NCBI GenBank assembly: GCA_964468125.1
Contig: CAYXVF010000007.1
Span: 31,628-95,627, forward strand
DNA length: 64,000 nt
Direction of reading: 5' to 3'
From: CAYXVF01 sp964468125
GTDB lineage: Bacteria > Myxococcota > XYA12-FULL-58-9 > CAYXVF01
The notes below the pieces were generated by a model. That model worked only from the letters and a program-made list of their open reading frames with translations. It made no database searches and was not told the DNA's origin. Shown one piece after another: positions 17,307-26,771 of the stretch. A program made the translations under genes and the position numbers. How positions within the stretch are numbered: the first letter of the stretch is position 1; every line of letters starts with the position of its first letter.

Positions 17307-17939
17307 CTAGAGATTGAACTCGAGCCGCACCGGCGTCACGCCGTACTCGATCGCTTTTCCATCCACGACCTTCGGATTGTATTTCCATTTGCGTACCGCC
17401 TTGAGGGCGGCCTGCTCGAAGACCCCACGCGGATCTGCGTCGATCACGCTCGGGTTGAGCACCTGGCCCGCGGTTCCCACCCGAAACTTCACCGTGACGT
17501 ACCCGGTGATCCCGCGTTCCGCGGCCCGTCTCGGATACATCGGCTGCACCCGAACAATCGGCGTAGCGTCTTGGTCACCGGTCGGACGCGCACCAGGATT
17601 GAAGCCACCCCGTGGTCTGAAGCCGGACCCTCCGGAGAAGCCCGTCGCTTTGAAGTTCGTTTGCGGCGCGTCGATGGTTGCAGAGGCGCTGTTGTTGTCG
17701 ACAGTGGAGAGCTTTGGCGGGGGGGGTTCCTTCGGAGGCGGCGTGCGATTGGGCTTCTCGCGCACCTTTTGTTGCGTCACCGAGTCCGTGGGCACGCGGA
17801 TGAAGTCGGTTACGAGACCGGCGCGCTTGTCGTCGCTTTGACGACGGGCGCCTTCGATCAGCGCACGCATCCCGAGAAAGAGCGCGAAAGTGATGATGAA
17901 GGCGATCGGCGCCGTGAGCACTACCCTTGGGATCTTCAC
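17307..17939 (-). CDS. tonB: TonB-family energy transducer
   Basis: The 210-residue protein has an N-terminal membrane anchor (residues 8-26), a proline-rich spacer (KPNRTPPPKEPPPPK) and a TonB C-terminal domain with MYPRRAAERGITGYVTVKF and AVRKWKYNPKVVDGK. The short spacer is typical of TonB2-type proteins, which need the partner TtpC. It would transfer proton-motive energy from ExbB/ExbD to outer-membrane receptors. It follows exbD after 6 bases. Confidence 0.9.
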   Translation of the reverse strand: MKIPRVVLTAPIAFIITFALFLGMRALIEGARRQSDDKRAGLVTDFIRVPTDSVTQQKVREKPNRTPPPKEPPPPKLSTVDNNSASATIDAPQTNFKATGFSGGSGFRPRGGFNPGARPTGDQDATPIVRVQPMYPRRAAERGITGYVTVKFRVGTAGQVLNPSVIDADPRGVFEQAALKAVRKWKYNPKVVDGKAIEYGVTPVRLEFNL

Positions 17940-17945
17940 GTCAGA

Positions 17946-18347
17946 TCATTCCCGCACCGCGGAGATGGCCACATCCGGCACGCCCGCTTGCTTGGCCGCA
18001 TCGATCACCTTCACCAGGAGCCCGTTGCGGCTGTTTCGGTCCGCCTGAATCACCACTGTTCCTCTTGGATTCTCAGCTCGCAAGCGCTCGATGTTCGCCC
18101 GGACAGTCGAAATGTCCACACTGCGCTTGTCGATCCACACCTCGTCCGTCTCCGTGATCGCGATCAGGATGCTCGCCGATTCCTTCGACATGGCGGTCTT
18201 GGCCGCGGGGCGCTTCACCTGGACCCCCGCCTCCTTCACGAAGGACGCGGTCACGATGAAGAAGATCAGCATGATGAAAACGACGTCGAGCATCGGTGTG
18301 ATGTCGACTTCGGTTTCGTCACCGCCTCCAGTCCGCACTCGCCGCAT
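17946..18347 (-). CDS. exbD: ExbD/TolR-family biopolymer transport protein
   Basis: A 133-residue protein with the ExbD layout: short cytoplasmic head, VDITPMLDVVFIMLIFFIV with the conserved Asp in the single membrane helix (about residue 21), and a periplasmic domain of about 95 residues ending in PDVAISAVRE. ExbD forms the proton channel with ExbB. Three bases separate it from exbB. Confidence 0.92.
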   Translation of the reverse strand: MRRVRTGGGDETEVDITPMLDVVFIMLIFFIVTASFVKEAGVQVKRPAAKTAMSKESASILIAITETDEVWIDKRSVDISTVRANIERLRAENPRGTVVIQADRNSRNGLLVKVIDAAKQAGVPDVAISAVRE

Positions 18348-18350
18348 CGA

Positions 18351-18881
18351 TCAATCCATGTCCTGGCGGAGACGGTCGAAAAACTGCCCCACCTTTGCTT
18401 CCGCCGTGCGGACGAACTGGTTGCTGAAGTACAGCCCTGAAAGGGCGACGACCAAACCCGCCATCGTGGGGATTGTGGCCCGCGACACGCCCGAAGCCAT
18501 GGCTCGCGGATTGCCGTTCCCCGACACCGCCATGACGTCGAACACCTCGATCATGCCGGTCACCGTGCCCAAGAGGCCAAACAGTGGCGCCAGCGCCACC
18601 AGGGTCTTGATCAACTGCGTGTTTCGCCGGGCCTCTTCGGCCACCCGAGACACCAGCATCTTTCGCACCTGCTGTGCGTGCCAGGAGCGGAACTCCGCGC
18701 GCTTTTTCCAGTGCTGCAGCTCCTTCGAGATCACGTTGCGATGCTCGAAGTTGAAGTACCAGATGCGCTCGAGAATCAGGGTCCAGAGAACCATCGCCGC
18801 GATGAAGATCGCGATCAACACGGGCCCGCCTCGGTCGATGAACGCGCCCAAGGCTTCCCAAAGGCGTACGACCGGGTTCAC
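18351..18881 (-). CDS. exbB: ExbB2-type TolQ/ExbB proton channel protein
   Basis: This 176-residue protein is the compact ExbB2 form: membrane helix at residues 20-38, cytoplasmic loop, then the TolQ/ExbB signature TLVALAPLFGLLGTVTGMIE and two helices near the C-terminus. It overlaps the ttpC stop (ATGA at 18878-18881). Together with ExbD it would use the proton gradient to drive TonB. Confidence 0.9.
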   Translation of the reverse strand: MNPVVRLWEALGAFIDRGGPVLIAIFIAAMVLWTLILERIWYFNFEHRNVISKELQHWKKRAEFRSWHAQQVRKMLVSRVAEEARRNTQLIKTLVALAPLFGLLGTVTGMIEVFDVMAVSGNGNPRAMASGVSRATIPTMAGLVVALSGLYFSNQFVRTAEAKVGQFFDRLRQDMD

Positions 18882-20236
18882 GCTGCTTCCTTCTTCTCAG
18901 CGCGCTCGGCGATGATACCGGCGCTCTGCTCGGAGAGGATGTCGATCAGGTTGCGGGTGATGCTCGACAGCCACGAGTGCATGAGTACGAGCGGAATCGC
19001 TACCACCAGACCGAGCATCGTCGTGACGAGGGCTTCCGAAATACCGCCCGCCATCTGCTTCGGATCGCCCGTACCGAAGAGCGTCAGGGTCTGGAAGGTC
19101 TCGATCATACCGGTGACCGTACCGAGCAGTCCCATCAACGGTGCAATACCGGCGACGACCTTGATGGCCCACAGGAAGCGTTCCAGTGACGCGGATTCGC
19201 GAATGATCGATTCGTCGAGCTTCGCTCCTAGCACTTCCGTGTCAACATCCGGGTTCTTCTTGTGCACCATCATGATGCGGCCGAGCGGGTTGCCCTCGCT
19301 CGGCTCTTTGGCCGAGCGTTGCGAGCGGACCTTGGCCGCCACCACGAAGAGCATCGCGAGACGAATCACCGCGACCAGGAAGGTGATCGCGCCGAGCGTG
19401 AGGATGATGTAGCCAATCAGTCCTCCGAGGGCCAAACGCTCCCGCACCGTCGGCGCCGACACCAAGAGCGAAAGCAGGCTGCCCTGGGTCGGGTCGATTG
19501 CGGCCTGAACAAAGCCATCCTTTGCGTCCAGAAGGCGTTTTGCATCGGCGAGGAAGCGGCTCGCCGGCTGACGGCCGAGCTCTTTGAGCTTCTGCAGATT
19601 CGGGTCCCAGACCATGTACTTGTCGTCCGCGACCGCGGTGAAGGGCCCGATGCGCGCGACGGTGAGGTCTTCCTGCTGACCGTCGGCCCGGATCACCGGC
19701 GCCTCGAACTTCACGATCTCACCGGACGCCACGAGCTCCTGCTGCAGCATGAACCAGAGCGTTTCGAGCTGGTCCACGGACGGCAGCTTCTTGCTCGCGG
19801 CGAGGTCCGTCAGGCGCTCGGCGCGTCCGGGGTACTGAGCGCTCGACAACGAGCCGACGAGCAGACTGTTCGTCTCACCGGCGGAGGCGCGAACCACTCC
19901 GAAGAGCTCGCCGAGCGTACCCAGGCGAATCCGAAGGGTCTCTTCGAGGTCCGCGAGCTTCTTCTCGTTCTCCTCGAATTGCGCTTCCAGCGACTCGCCA
20001 CGGCGCTCCTGGCGGGCGAGCTCGGCGCGAGCCTCCTGTAGCTTGCGCGCCTGCGCGTTCTTGTCGGCGAGAAAATCCGCTTCCCGCTTCTTCAGCTCCG
20101 CCGCCTGCGCGTTCCAGCCAGCCTGGACCTTGTTCAGGAGCTCACGTGCAGTGGTAGGCTTTCCCTCTTGGGCCGCAGCCGGTGAGCTGATCAAGGCCAA
20201 CGCGAGCGTTGCCGCCCAAAACTCACTTCTTGCCAT
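18878..20236 (-). CDS. ttpC: TtpC-like ExbB-family protein with periplasmic coiled coil
   Basis: A 452-residue protein with a signal peptide (ALALISSPAAAQ), a long Lys/Glu/Ala-rich coiled coil (about residues 25-110), a further periplasmic region, then a MotA/TolQ/ExbB domain whose core reads PLMGLLGTVTGMIETFQTL. This is the TtpC architecture, the extra ExbB-like component required by TonB2 systems. The start overlaps the end of the DUF3450 gene by 14 bases. Confidence 0.88.
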   Translation of the reverse strand: MARSEFWAATLALALISSPAAAQEGKPTTARELLNKVQAGWNAQAAELKKREADFLADKNAQARKLQEARAELARQERRGESLEAQFEENEKKLADLEETLRIRLGTLGELFGVVRASAGETNSLLVGSLSSAQYPGRAERLTDLAASKKLPSVDQLETLWFMLQQELVASGEIVKFEAPVIRADGQQEDLTVARIGPFTAVADDKYMVWDPNLQKLKELGRQPASRFLADAKRLLDAKDGFVQAAIDPTQGSLLSLLVSAPTVRERLALGGLIGYIILTLGAITFLVAVIRLAMLFVVAAKVRSQRSAKEPSEGNPLGRIMMVHKKNPDVDTEVLGAKLDESIIRESASLERFLWAIKVVAGIAPLMGLLGTVTGMIETFQTLTLFGTGDPKQMAGGISEALVTTMLGLVVAIPLVLMHSWLSSITRNLIDILSEQSAGIIAERAEKKEAA

Positions 20237-21110
20237 CTTTGCGACCCTTTTCGTTGCTGTCTTCGTTCTCGTCTTCGGTGGACTTCACGCGCGGCCGGGC
20301 GGCCTTCGGTGGCGGCACCGGTGCGGCTGCTTCCGTGGCCGGGGCAGCGACGGGCAGTCGCATGAGGTCCGGGGCGGCCTGCTTGCGCGCAATCCGGAAG
20401 CCCTTTCGAAGCTCGTTGAAGTAGGCGCTTTCCACCGGCTTCCAGGACCGTGCCATCTGGTCCCAGAGACCCGCCTCCTCGCCATCGGCGGTCATGTAGA
20501 GCAGAACGACACGGCCGATGCGAAGGAACTGCACGGTGCGGTCTTCGCCTTCGAGCTTCGCGTTGTAGTCCTCGATGGTGCGCCCGTAGCCGTTCTCGAT
20601 GGAGTAGGCCTCCATCACCTGACGGAACTTCTCCGAATCGGTGATGTTCGGGTCGGTCATCATCTTGCGCAGCCGCTCGAGACGCTCGCGACGCTCTTCA
20701 ATCAAGAAGGGCACGTCGAGGTCGATGAAGGACTCGAGGGAGTCGATCATCTTGAGCATCAGCGGCGTGATCTCCCGACCCACCAACACCGCGTCTTCGA
20801 TCTGCTGCTCGAGGGAGACGATTTCGTCGTTTTGGTTGGTGACGAGGGCGCTCACCTGGTCGTTGTAGGTGCGAAGCGACTCGATGCGCCGTTGCAGCTC
20901 GCGATACTCCTGGAGCATCTGGAACGCTTGGTCGCTCAGGCTATCGATCTTTTTCTGGCTCGTGGCCGCCAGCGCATTCGCCTTCATCGTGAGCTCGATG
21001 GCGGTATCCAGGTCCCCAGCGCTCGCGCTCAATACGGGGACAGCCACGACCGCTGCTCCGACGAGCCAAACACCTCGCGGCGCCCGGAGGCGACGTTTCT
21101 CACAAGTCAT
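20223..21110 (-). CDS. DUF3450 protein, first gene of the TonB2-type operon
   Basis: A 295-residue exported protein; the ATG at 21110 has AGGAG at the right distance, while the upstream GTG at 21134 lacks a site. After the signal peptide come long coiled-coil helices (ELQRRIESLRTYNDQV and further) and a C-terminal region with YGRTIEDYNAKLEGEDRTVQ, then a basic low-complexity tail (KKGRKDGKK-like). DUF3450 proteins are conserved upstream of ttpC-exbB-exbD-tonB in marine bacteria; their job is unknown but presumably structural within the system. Confidence 0.85.
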   Translation of the reverse strand: MTCEKRRLRAPRGVWLVGAAVVAVPVLSASAGDLDTAIELTMKANALAATSQKKIDSLSDQAFQMLQEYRELQRRIESLRTYNDQVSALVTNQNDEIVSLEQQIEDAVLVGREITPLMLKMIDSLESFIDLDVPFLIEERRERLERLRKMMTDPNITDSEKFRQVMEAYSIENGYGRTIEDYNAKLEGEDRTVQFLRIGRVVLLYMTADGEEAGLWDQMARSWKPVESAYFNELRKGFRIARKQAAPDLMRLPVAAPATEAAAPVPPPKAARPRVKSTEDENEDSNEKGRKDGKK

Positions 21111-21326
21111 TCGCAACACTCCTAAAAATCTCACTCCGCTACAAAAAACACCTGACGCGAAATGACAACCGGCGCTGTCACCTTCGTGTCATTTTTTCGG
21201 CGCGGCCGACCCGCTCTGACGAAATTTAAGAGCCGTTAGTACAGAATACCGGGCGATGACGTAAAGGATCGGTATTCGAAAACTTTGCAGGAGCGTTCCC
21301 TGTTCGCCTCGCGGGCGCCACTGATT

Positions 21327-22850
21327 TCAACGCTCAGCCGCCGGAGAGGGCCGTTTGCGTGACCTCGGACGTTTTCGGCTGCCATGGCGCTGATAGACCT
21401 CCGCGGCCTCCTTTTTTGCCTCCTCACGGCGTCGGACCGCAAAAATCCGCTCCCGAGCCGTCTTGTAGGCTCTCTTGTGGTCCACGACCGGCGCCGGATA
21501 GTCGCGGCCGATCACACAGCCGCTCGTCCGCTGCAGCAGGGGCGGCATGCGGTGGGGCTCGGGCAGGTGGGCGTCGTCCACCCCTTCGAGCTCCGGGACC
21601 CAACGCCGAATGAACACGCCGCGCGGATCCTGGTCCTGCGCCTGCTTGGCCGGAGAGTAGACCCGGACCGAGTTGATGCCCGTCACCCCGGACTGCATCT
21701 GGAATTGCGAAAAGTGGATGCCGGGCTCGAAATCGAGAAACTGCGCCGCCAGGTATTGGGCCGGCCGGCGCCAATGAAGCCAGAGATGATAGGAAGAAAA
21801 GGAGACGAGCATCGCGCGCATTCGAAAGTTCAGCCAACCGGTCTCGTGTAGGCAACGCATGCAGGCGTCGACCATCGGGTAGCCGGTCTGGCCGGCACAG
21901 AAGGCCTCAAAGCGCGCTTCGTCGAACTCGTCCTCGCGCAGACCGTCGTAGACCCGCGCCATGTTCCGAAACTCGATCTCCGGCTCGTCCTCGAGCTTCT
22001 GAATGAAGTGGCAGTGCCAGGAAAGCCGCGAAAAAAACGACGAGAGCGACGGCAGCCAGCGACTGTCGATCTCCATTCCGTCCGCCTTCGCGGCTTTGAG
22101 CTCCGCCTCCCTTTCCTTCGCGCGCTGGTAGACCTCACGAATCGAAAGCGAGCCCCAGGCGAAATGCGGGCTCAGGCGACTGCAGCCATCCCAGCCGGCG
22201 ACGGGGGTCGACATGTCGGCTCGGTAGTTGACTCCCCGCTCGGCCAGAAAAGAGTCGAGAAGCAGGAGCCCCGCCTGCGTCCCGCCGGCCTGCACCTGCC
22301 CTTTGCGCGACGGCTCGATGCGGAGCGCGCTCTCGTCGGCTTCGCCCTGCCCCTCGAGCTCCACCCCTTCGAAGTGCTCCGGGACCGGGACACACTCCTT
22401 CTCCATCTGTCGCTTCCACTTTCGCGCCCAGCCGTCGCGTTTTTTGAGTGGACGAAAGACCCCGTGCTGCATCGGTTCCCGCCACTCGATGGCGTTTTCG
22501 CGGCACCACGCAGCAACCCGCAGGTCACGGTCATAGGTCGTGCGATTGCCGGTTTCCTGATGGGACCAGAGCGTTTCGATCGGATGGGCGCGATGGATCT
22601 CCGCCAACAGGTCGGGCATTTCCCCGATCCGCCGGGTCAGACGAGCGCCACGTTGCCGAAGCTCGCCTTCGAGCTCGGCGAGGCACTCGTTGATGAAGCG
22701 CAGGTGCGAGCCGTCCATCTCGGGCGTTTGCCATAGGGAAGGCTCGTAAACGTAGAGGACGATGGTGGGTCCGCGGCGGCTCGCCTCAAAGAGCGGTGCG
22801 TGATCCCGAAGGCGCAGATCACGCTTAAGCCAGACGAGTTGCGTTCCCAT
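21327..22850 (-). CDS. Cryptochrome/photolyase family protein
   Basis: The 507-residue product has an N-terminal photolyase Rossmann domain (VWLKRDLRLRDHAPLFEA, residues 5-22) and a C-terminal FAD-binding helical domain with GQTGYPMVDACMRCL and LHWRRPAQYLAAQFLDFEPG. Size and motifs fit CPD photolyases and related cryptochromes, which repair UV damage with light or act as blue-light receptors; the subtype cannot be fixed by eye. The last 30 residues are very basic. It lies 42 bases downstream of the gamma-carbonic anhydrase gene. Confidence 0.88.
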   Translation of the reverse strand: MGTQLVWLKRDLRLRDHAPLFEASRRGPTIVLYVYEPSLWQTPEMDGSHLRFINECLAELEGELRQRGARLTRRIGEMPDLLAEIHRAHPIETLWSHQETGNRTTYDRDLRVAAWCRENAIEWREPMQHGVFRPLKKRDGWARKWKRQMEKECVPVPEHFEGVELEGQGEADESALRIEPSRKGQVQAGGTQAGLLLLDSFLAERGVNYRADMSTPVAGWDGCSRLSPHFAWGSLSIREVYQRAKEREAELKAAKADGMEIDSRWLPSLSSFFSRLSWHCHFIQKLEDEPEIEFRNMARVYDGLREDEFDEARFEAFCAGQTGYPMVDACMRCLHETGWLNFRMRAMLVSFSSYHLWLHWRRPAQYLAAQFLDFEPGIHFSQFQMQSGVTGINSVRVYSPAKQAQDQDPRGVFIRRWVPELEGVDDAHLPEPHRMPPLLQRTSGCVIGRDYPAPVVDHKRAYKTARERIFAVRRREEAKKEAAEVYQRHGSRKRPRSRKRPSPAAER

Positions 22851-22892
22851 GGCGCCTTAGGTGCTCATGCCCCGTCGGCGATTCAAGTCGGT

Positions 22893-23414
22893 TTAGAGCT
22901 CCCGCAGATTCTCACGATAGAGACGCCCGGCCTTGCGGTAGTGCTCGGTTCCCTGGGCGATCCGTTCTCGCTCCGCCGCGCTGGTCTCGCGGATCACCTT
23001 TCCTGGCACTCCGAGCACGAGGGAGTTGTCCGGGATCACCTTGCCCTCGGAAACGAGTGCGTTCGCTCCGATGATGCAGCCAGATCCGATTCGCGCGCCG
23101 TTCAAGATCGTCGCCCCGATCCCGACCATCGACCCCGCCCCAATGCGGCAGCCATGAACCATCGCGAGATGCCCCACGGTGACGTCGCGTTCGAGCACGC
23201 AGGGAAAACCCGCATCCGCGTGCAACACCGCTCCATCCTGAATGTTCGATCCCTCGCCGACGACGATCTCCTCGACGTCCCCTCGAACGACCGCCGAAAA
23301 CCAAACGGACGCCTGGTGTCCGAGTCGAACGCGTCCGACGACCGTAGCGCTCGGCGCGACGTACCACTCGGCGCTGTCAAAGTGCGGCCTAGGCTCGCCG
23401 AGTGCGTAGATCAT
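22893..23414 (-). CDS. Gamma-carbonic anhydrase-like hexapeptide-repeat protein
   Basis: A 173-residue left-handed beta-helix protein with regular hexapeptide turns from about residue 18 to 135 (NGARIGSGCIIGANALVSEG is one block) and the usual C-terminal helix. The VRGDVEEIVVGEGSNIQDG and metal-ligand histidines (LHADAG, VGHLAMVHG) match the YrdA/PaaY gamma-carbonic anhydrase group. Many such proteins are inactive as anhydrases. It overlaps the acetoacetyl-CoA synthetase stop by 4 bases (ATGA), so the two are co-translated. Confidence 0.87.
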   Translation of the reverse strand: MIYALGEPRPHFDSAEWYVAPSATVVGRVRLGHQASVWFSAVVRGDVEEIVVGEGSNIQDGAVLHADAGFPCVLERDVTVGHLAMVHGCRIGAGSMVGIGATILNGARIGSGCIIGANALVSEGKVIPDNSLVLGVPGKVIRETSAAERERIAQGTEHYRKAGRLYRENLREL

Positions 23415-25363
23415 GGTTTCGCCCCCGCGAGCGCGAAGAAGGGCTCGAGGGCACTCGGGTCGCTCACTGTGTCCATGTTCACTGCGCCCTCCACCGGAAC
23501 TCCATTCAAGAGCTTCTTGATCGGCACTTCCATCTTCTTGCCATTGAGGGTCCGCGGCACGACGTCGATGGCCCGCAGCTCATCCGGGACGTGACGCGGC
23601 GAGAGCTCGGAGCGAATTAGGCTCGCGATTCGTTTGCCGAGCGCCTCGTCGAGGGTCGCACCTTCCGCCAAGACCACGAAAAGCCACATCGTGCCTTCGG
23701 TCTCGAGGGAGCTCGTATCCACCACCAGGCTGTCCGCAACCTCCGGGAGGCTCTCCACCACCCGGTAGAACTCGCTCGTTCCCATTCGCACTCCGCCGCG
23801 GTTGAGAGTGGAGTCGGAGCGACCGTAGATGACGTAGGTGCCTCGCTCCGTGTGCTTCACCCAATCGCCGTGACGCCAAACCCCGGGGAACGTCGCGAAG
23901 TAGCTCTCGCGCAGGAGCGAGCCGTCTTCGTCGCCCCAGAAGAAGACCGGCATCGACGGCATCGGCTTGGCGATCACGAGCTCGCCCACCTCACCCCGGA
24001 CCGGTTCCCCCGCCTCGCTCCAGGACTGGACATCGCAGCCGAGCTCCGCGCACTGGATTTCTCCGGCGTGCACGGGCAGCCATGGGCAGCAGCCGACGAA
24101 GGCGGTGCACACGTCGCTCCCGCCGCTCACGGACCCCAGGATGAGATCGGTGCTCACGTTGTCGTAGACCCACGCGAAGCCGCCAGCCGGCAGGGGCGCC
24201 CCCGTGGAGCCAAGCGCCCGCAGCTTCGAGAGGTCGTGGTGGGCCCGAGGGGAGTAGCCCTGCTTCTCGAGCGCCAGGAGAAAAGGCGCGCTCGTGCCAA
24301 AGAAATCGAGCTCGAGCTCTTCGGCCATGCGCCAAAGGCCGCCGAGATCCGGATGGCCGGGGCTTCCGTCGTAGACGACGACGGTGACCCCCAGGAGCAA
24401 TCCGCCGATCAGGAAGTTCCACATCATCCAGCCGGTCGTCGTGAACCAGAAGAAGCGGTCACCTTCTCCGAGGTCGCAATGGAGCGCCAACGTCTTCAGG
24501 TGTTCGAGCACGATCCCGCCGTGACCCTGCGTGATCGCCTTCGGAAGACCGGTGGTTCCGGACGAGTAGAGGATCCACAGGGGGTGCTCAAAGGGCACGC
24601 GCTCGAACTGGATCTCCTTGGCGTTCCGGTCGATGAAATCCGACCATGCGGTCGTGCCGTTCAGTGGCGTCGACCCGGGCAAGAGCACGGTCGCTTCGAG
24701 CGAGTCGAGCCCATTCATGATCTCGGCCACTTCCTTTTGACGATCGTAGGTCTTTCCGCCGTAGACGTAGCGGTCGACGGTGAAGAGCACCTTCGGCTGA
24801 ATCTGCCCGAAACGGTCGAGCACGCTCCCGACGCCGAACTCAGGGGCACAGCTCGACCAGGTCGCACCGAGGGAGGCACTCGCGAGAAACGCGACGAGCG
24901 CCTCCACGCCGTTGGTCACGTAGGCGACCACCCGGTCTCCTCGTCCAACGCCGAGCTTTCGCAAGCCCGCGGCAGCCTGGGCGGTCATTCGGTAGAGCTC
25001 GTCCCGGGTGAGCTTGCGCTCTTCGCCCGCCTCATTGCGCGCGATCACGGCGATGGCGTCACCACGGTAGCGAAGCGCATTCTCGGCGTAGTTCAGACGC
25101 AGATTCGGAAACCACTCGGGTCCCGGCATCGTCTCGCGGCCGAGCACCGGCTCGGGCTCGCCCTCGCCAAGAACGTCGAACCAGTCGTGAATGGCGCGCC
25201 AGAAGCGGCTGACGTCCGCAACGCTCCAGGCGTGAAGCGCCGTATAGCCGGCGCCACTCGGAGCGCCGCAGTGCTCGCTCGCCCATTCGGCGAAGGCGGT
25301 GAGGCGCGTCTTCGCGATGCGCTCGGGGGAGGGTCTAAAGAGCTCGGTGCCTTCCGCAGTCAT
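23411..25363 (-). CDS. Acetoacetyl-CoA synthetase
   Basis: A 650-residue AMP-forming acyl-CoA ligase with the P-loop-like motif YSSGTTGLPKAITQGHGG, the adenine-binding GSVSGGSDVCTAF region and the A8/A10 end (YGRSDSTLNRGGVRMGTSEFY, LNGKKMEVPIKKLLNG). The N-terminus (WFPNLRLNYAENALRY) and length fit acetoacetate-CoA ligase rather than acetyl-CoA synthetase. It would activate acetoacetate for use in polyhydroxybutyrate, sterol-like or fatty-acid metabolism. It follows ccmE after 67 bases and is coupled to the downstream gamma-carbonic anhydrase gene. Confidence 0.88.
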   Translation of the reverse strand: MTAEGTELFRPSPERIAKTRLTAFAEWASEHCGAPSGAGYTALHAWSVADVSRFWRAIHDWFDVLGEGEPEPVLGRETMPGPEWFPNLRLNYAENALRYRGDAIAVIARNEAGEERKLTRDELYRMTAQAAAGLRKLGVGRGDRVVAYVTNGVEALVAFLASASLGATWSSCAPEFGVGSVLDRFGQIQPKVLFTVDRYVYGGKTYDRQKEVAEIMNGLDSLEATVLLPGSTPLNGTTAWSDFIDRNAKEIQFERVPFEHPLWILYSSGTTGLPKAITQGHGGIVLEHLKTLALHCDLGEGDRFFWFTTTGWMMWNFLIGGLLLGVTVVVYDGSPGHPDLGGLWRMAEELELDFFGTSAPFLLALEKQGYSPRAHHDLSKLRALGSTGAPLPAGGFAWVYDNVSTDLILGSVSGGSDVCTAFVGCCPWLPVHAGEIQCAELGCDVQSWSEAGEPVRGEVGELVIAKPMPSMPVFFWGDEDGSLLRESYFATFPGVWRHGDWVKHTERGTYVIYGRSDSTLNRGGVRMGTSEFYRVVESLPEVADSLVVDTSSLETEGTMWLFVVLAEGATLDEALGKRIASLIRSELSPRHVPDELRAIDVVPRTLNGKKMEVPIKKLLNGVPVEGAVNMDTVSDPSALEPFFALAGAKP

Positions 25364-25430
25364 GGCGGTCAGCTATCGAAAAAGCGCCGGCTGGTCCAAC
25401 GGGCACCGAGGCCAAAAATGCCGCGACGAC

Positions 25431-25886
25431 CTACTCGATGACGAGCGTTTCGGCGAGCTGCTCGCCGGTCTCGTCACCGCGCGGCGCGCGATATTCGTTC
25501 GAATGCTTCACGAGCACCCGGTCCGCATTGAAGGTCTCGCCATCGTAGCGCCCCTCCACGACGACCCCGATCCCCTCGCGGAACATCTGCGGCGGTGCGC
25601 CGGTCGCATTTACGGCAACCGTGGCCCCACCCTCTTCAGGCATGATCCCCACCGCAAAGCGCAGGTCGAGGCTCTTCTCGTCGAACTTCACCGAGCCGTT
25701 CTTCACGACCCCGCCGAGACGCACCGGTTTGCCGACCCCGTCGTCACCTTTGGCGAGCAGCTCCTGCGGTTCCCAGTAGTAAACGAGGTTCTCGCCAATG
25801 TCGCCGAGGGAGATGTAGGCCAGCGCACCGCCGGCGATCAGCATCGCGACCACTGCGGTGATCTGTTTCTTGGCGTTGGGACTCAT
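25431..25886 (-). CDS. ccmE: CcmE haem chaperone
   Basis: A 151-residue membrane-anchored OB-fold protein: N-terminal helix (residues 8-27), then GGVVKNGSVKF and the haem-binding C-terminal motif HSNEY with His128 and Tyr132 (HxxxY). CcmE carries haem covalently in the periplasm before transfer to apocytochromes. It overlaps the ccmD stop (ATGA, 25883-25886). Last gene of the ccmABCDE run. Confidence 0.92.
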   Translation of the reverse strand: MSPNAKKQITAVVAMLIAGGALAYISLGDIGENLVYYWEPQELLAKGDDGVGKPVRLGGVVKNGSVKFDEKSLDLRFAVGIMPEEGGATVAVNATGAPPQMFREGIGVVVEGRYDGETFNADRVLVKHSNEYRAPRGDETGEQLAETLVIE

Positions 25887-26050
25887 GAATTGCTCTCCGG
25901 ATCAGCAGGGACTTCGCCCTTTTCACGGGTGAAGAGGTAGACGCCGTAGAGCGTTAACCCCAGCCAGGTAATCGCATAAGCCGCGATGACATATTCCCAA
26001 CCGCCGATGATCGGCGCGGTGCCCGCGGCAGCAAGGTTGTCCAGGATCAT
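25883..26050 (-). CDS. ccmD: CcmD-like haem export accessory protein (55 aa)
   Basis: A 55-residue protein with one membrane helix (about residues 18-40, EYVIAAYAITWLGLTLYGVY) and a charged cytoplasmic tail. Size, topology and position between ccmC and ccmE identify CcmD, which helps release CcmE-haem from CcmABC. Both ends overlap neighbours by four bases (ATGA). Confidence 0.88.
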   Translation of the reverse strand: MILDNLAAAGTAPIIGGWEYVIAAYAITWLGLTLYGVYLFTREKGEVPADPESNS

Positions 26051-26742
26051 GACGCCACCGCCTCCTCCGTTGCGACGCGCGCCACCGGCGGCGGCGCGAG
26101 CGCTTTGGCTTGGTCGTGTCGAGCGATGCGATAGCGCATGCCGAGGAACCCGAGCCAGAGAAACAGGAACGCGAAGGCGTTCAAGCGCAGCACCCAGGCC
26201 ATCGGCGAATCCACCGACTGCGGGTTCGACTGCGCTTGATGAATGCTGTTCCACCACTTGACCGAGAACCAAACGATTGGAACGCCAATGGCGATCAGAA
26301 TCCCGACCGCCGCGGACCAGGTCGCGCGTTTATCGGGGTCGTCCACGAACTTACGTAGGGTCAAATAGCCGAGATAGCTCATCCACACGACCGCCATGCT
26401 GGTGAGGCGTGGGTCCCAGGTCCAGTAGGTGCCCCAGGTAGGGCGCGCCCAAATGCTGCCGGTCAAGAGCAGGAGCGTCGCGAGCAAGACCCCGGTCTCC
26501 GCCGAGGCCTCGGCGAGCGCATCGGCTTTGAGGCTCGAGCTGAACAGAAACGCGACGCAGCAGCCAGCGTTCAGCGTGAACGCGAGCAGAGAGATCCATC
26601 CGGCGGGCACGTGGGTGTAGAGAATGCGGTACACGTCGCCCATCATCGAATCGCGCGGCGCGAGCACCAGGCCCGAATAGGCTCCCGTGACGAGGAGCAG
26701 CACCCCGAATGCGACGAGCGCGACATCAATCTTCTTCCCCAT
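26047..26742 (-). CDS. ccmC: CcmC haem-handling membrane protein
   Basis: A 231-residue, six-helix membrane protein with the tryptophan-rich signature WGTYWTWDPRLTS and conserved histidines (YTHVPAGW, KWWNSIHQ). CcmC is known to load haem onto CcmE. The C-terminal 20 residues are soluble. It sits between ccmB and ccmD on the same strand. Confidence 0.93.
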   Translation of the reverse strand: MGKKIDVALVAFGVLLLVTGAYSGLVLAPRDSMMGDVYRILYTHVPAGWISLLAFTLNAGCCVAFLFSSSLKADALAEASAETGVLLATLLLLTGSIWARPTWGTYWTWDPRLTSMAVVWMSYLGYLTLRKFVDDPDKRATWSAAVGILIAIGVPIVWFSVKWWNSIHQAQSNPQSVDSPMAWVLRLNAFAFLFLWLGFLGMRYRIARHDQAKALAPPPVARVATEEAVAS

Positions 26743-26771
26743 GGCGATCTTCCCTCCCCGTTAGATGCCTT

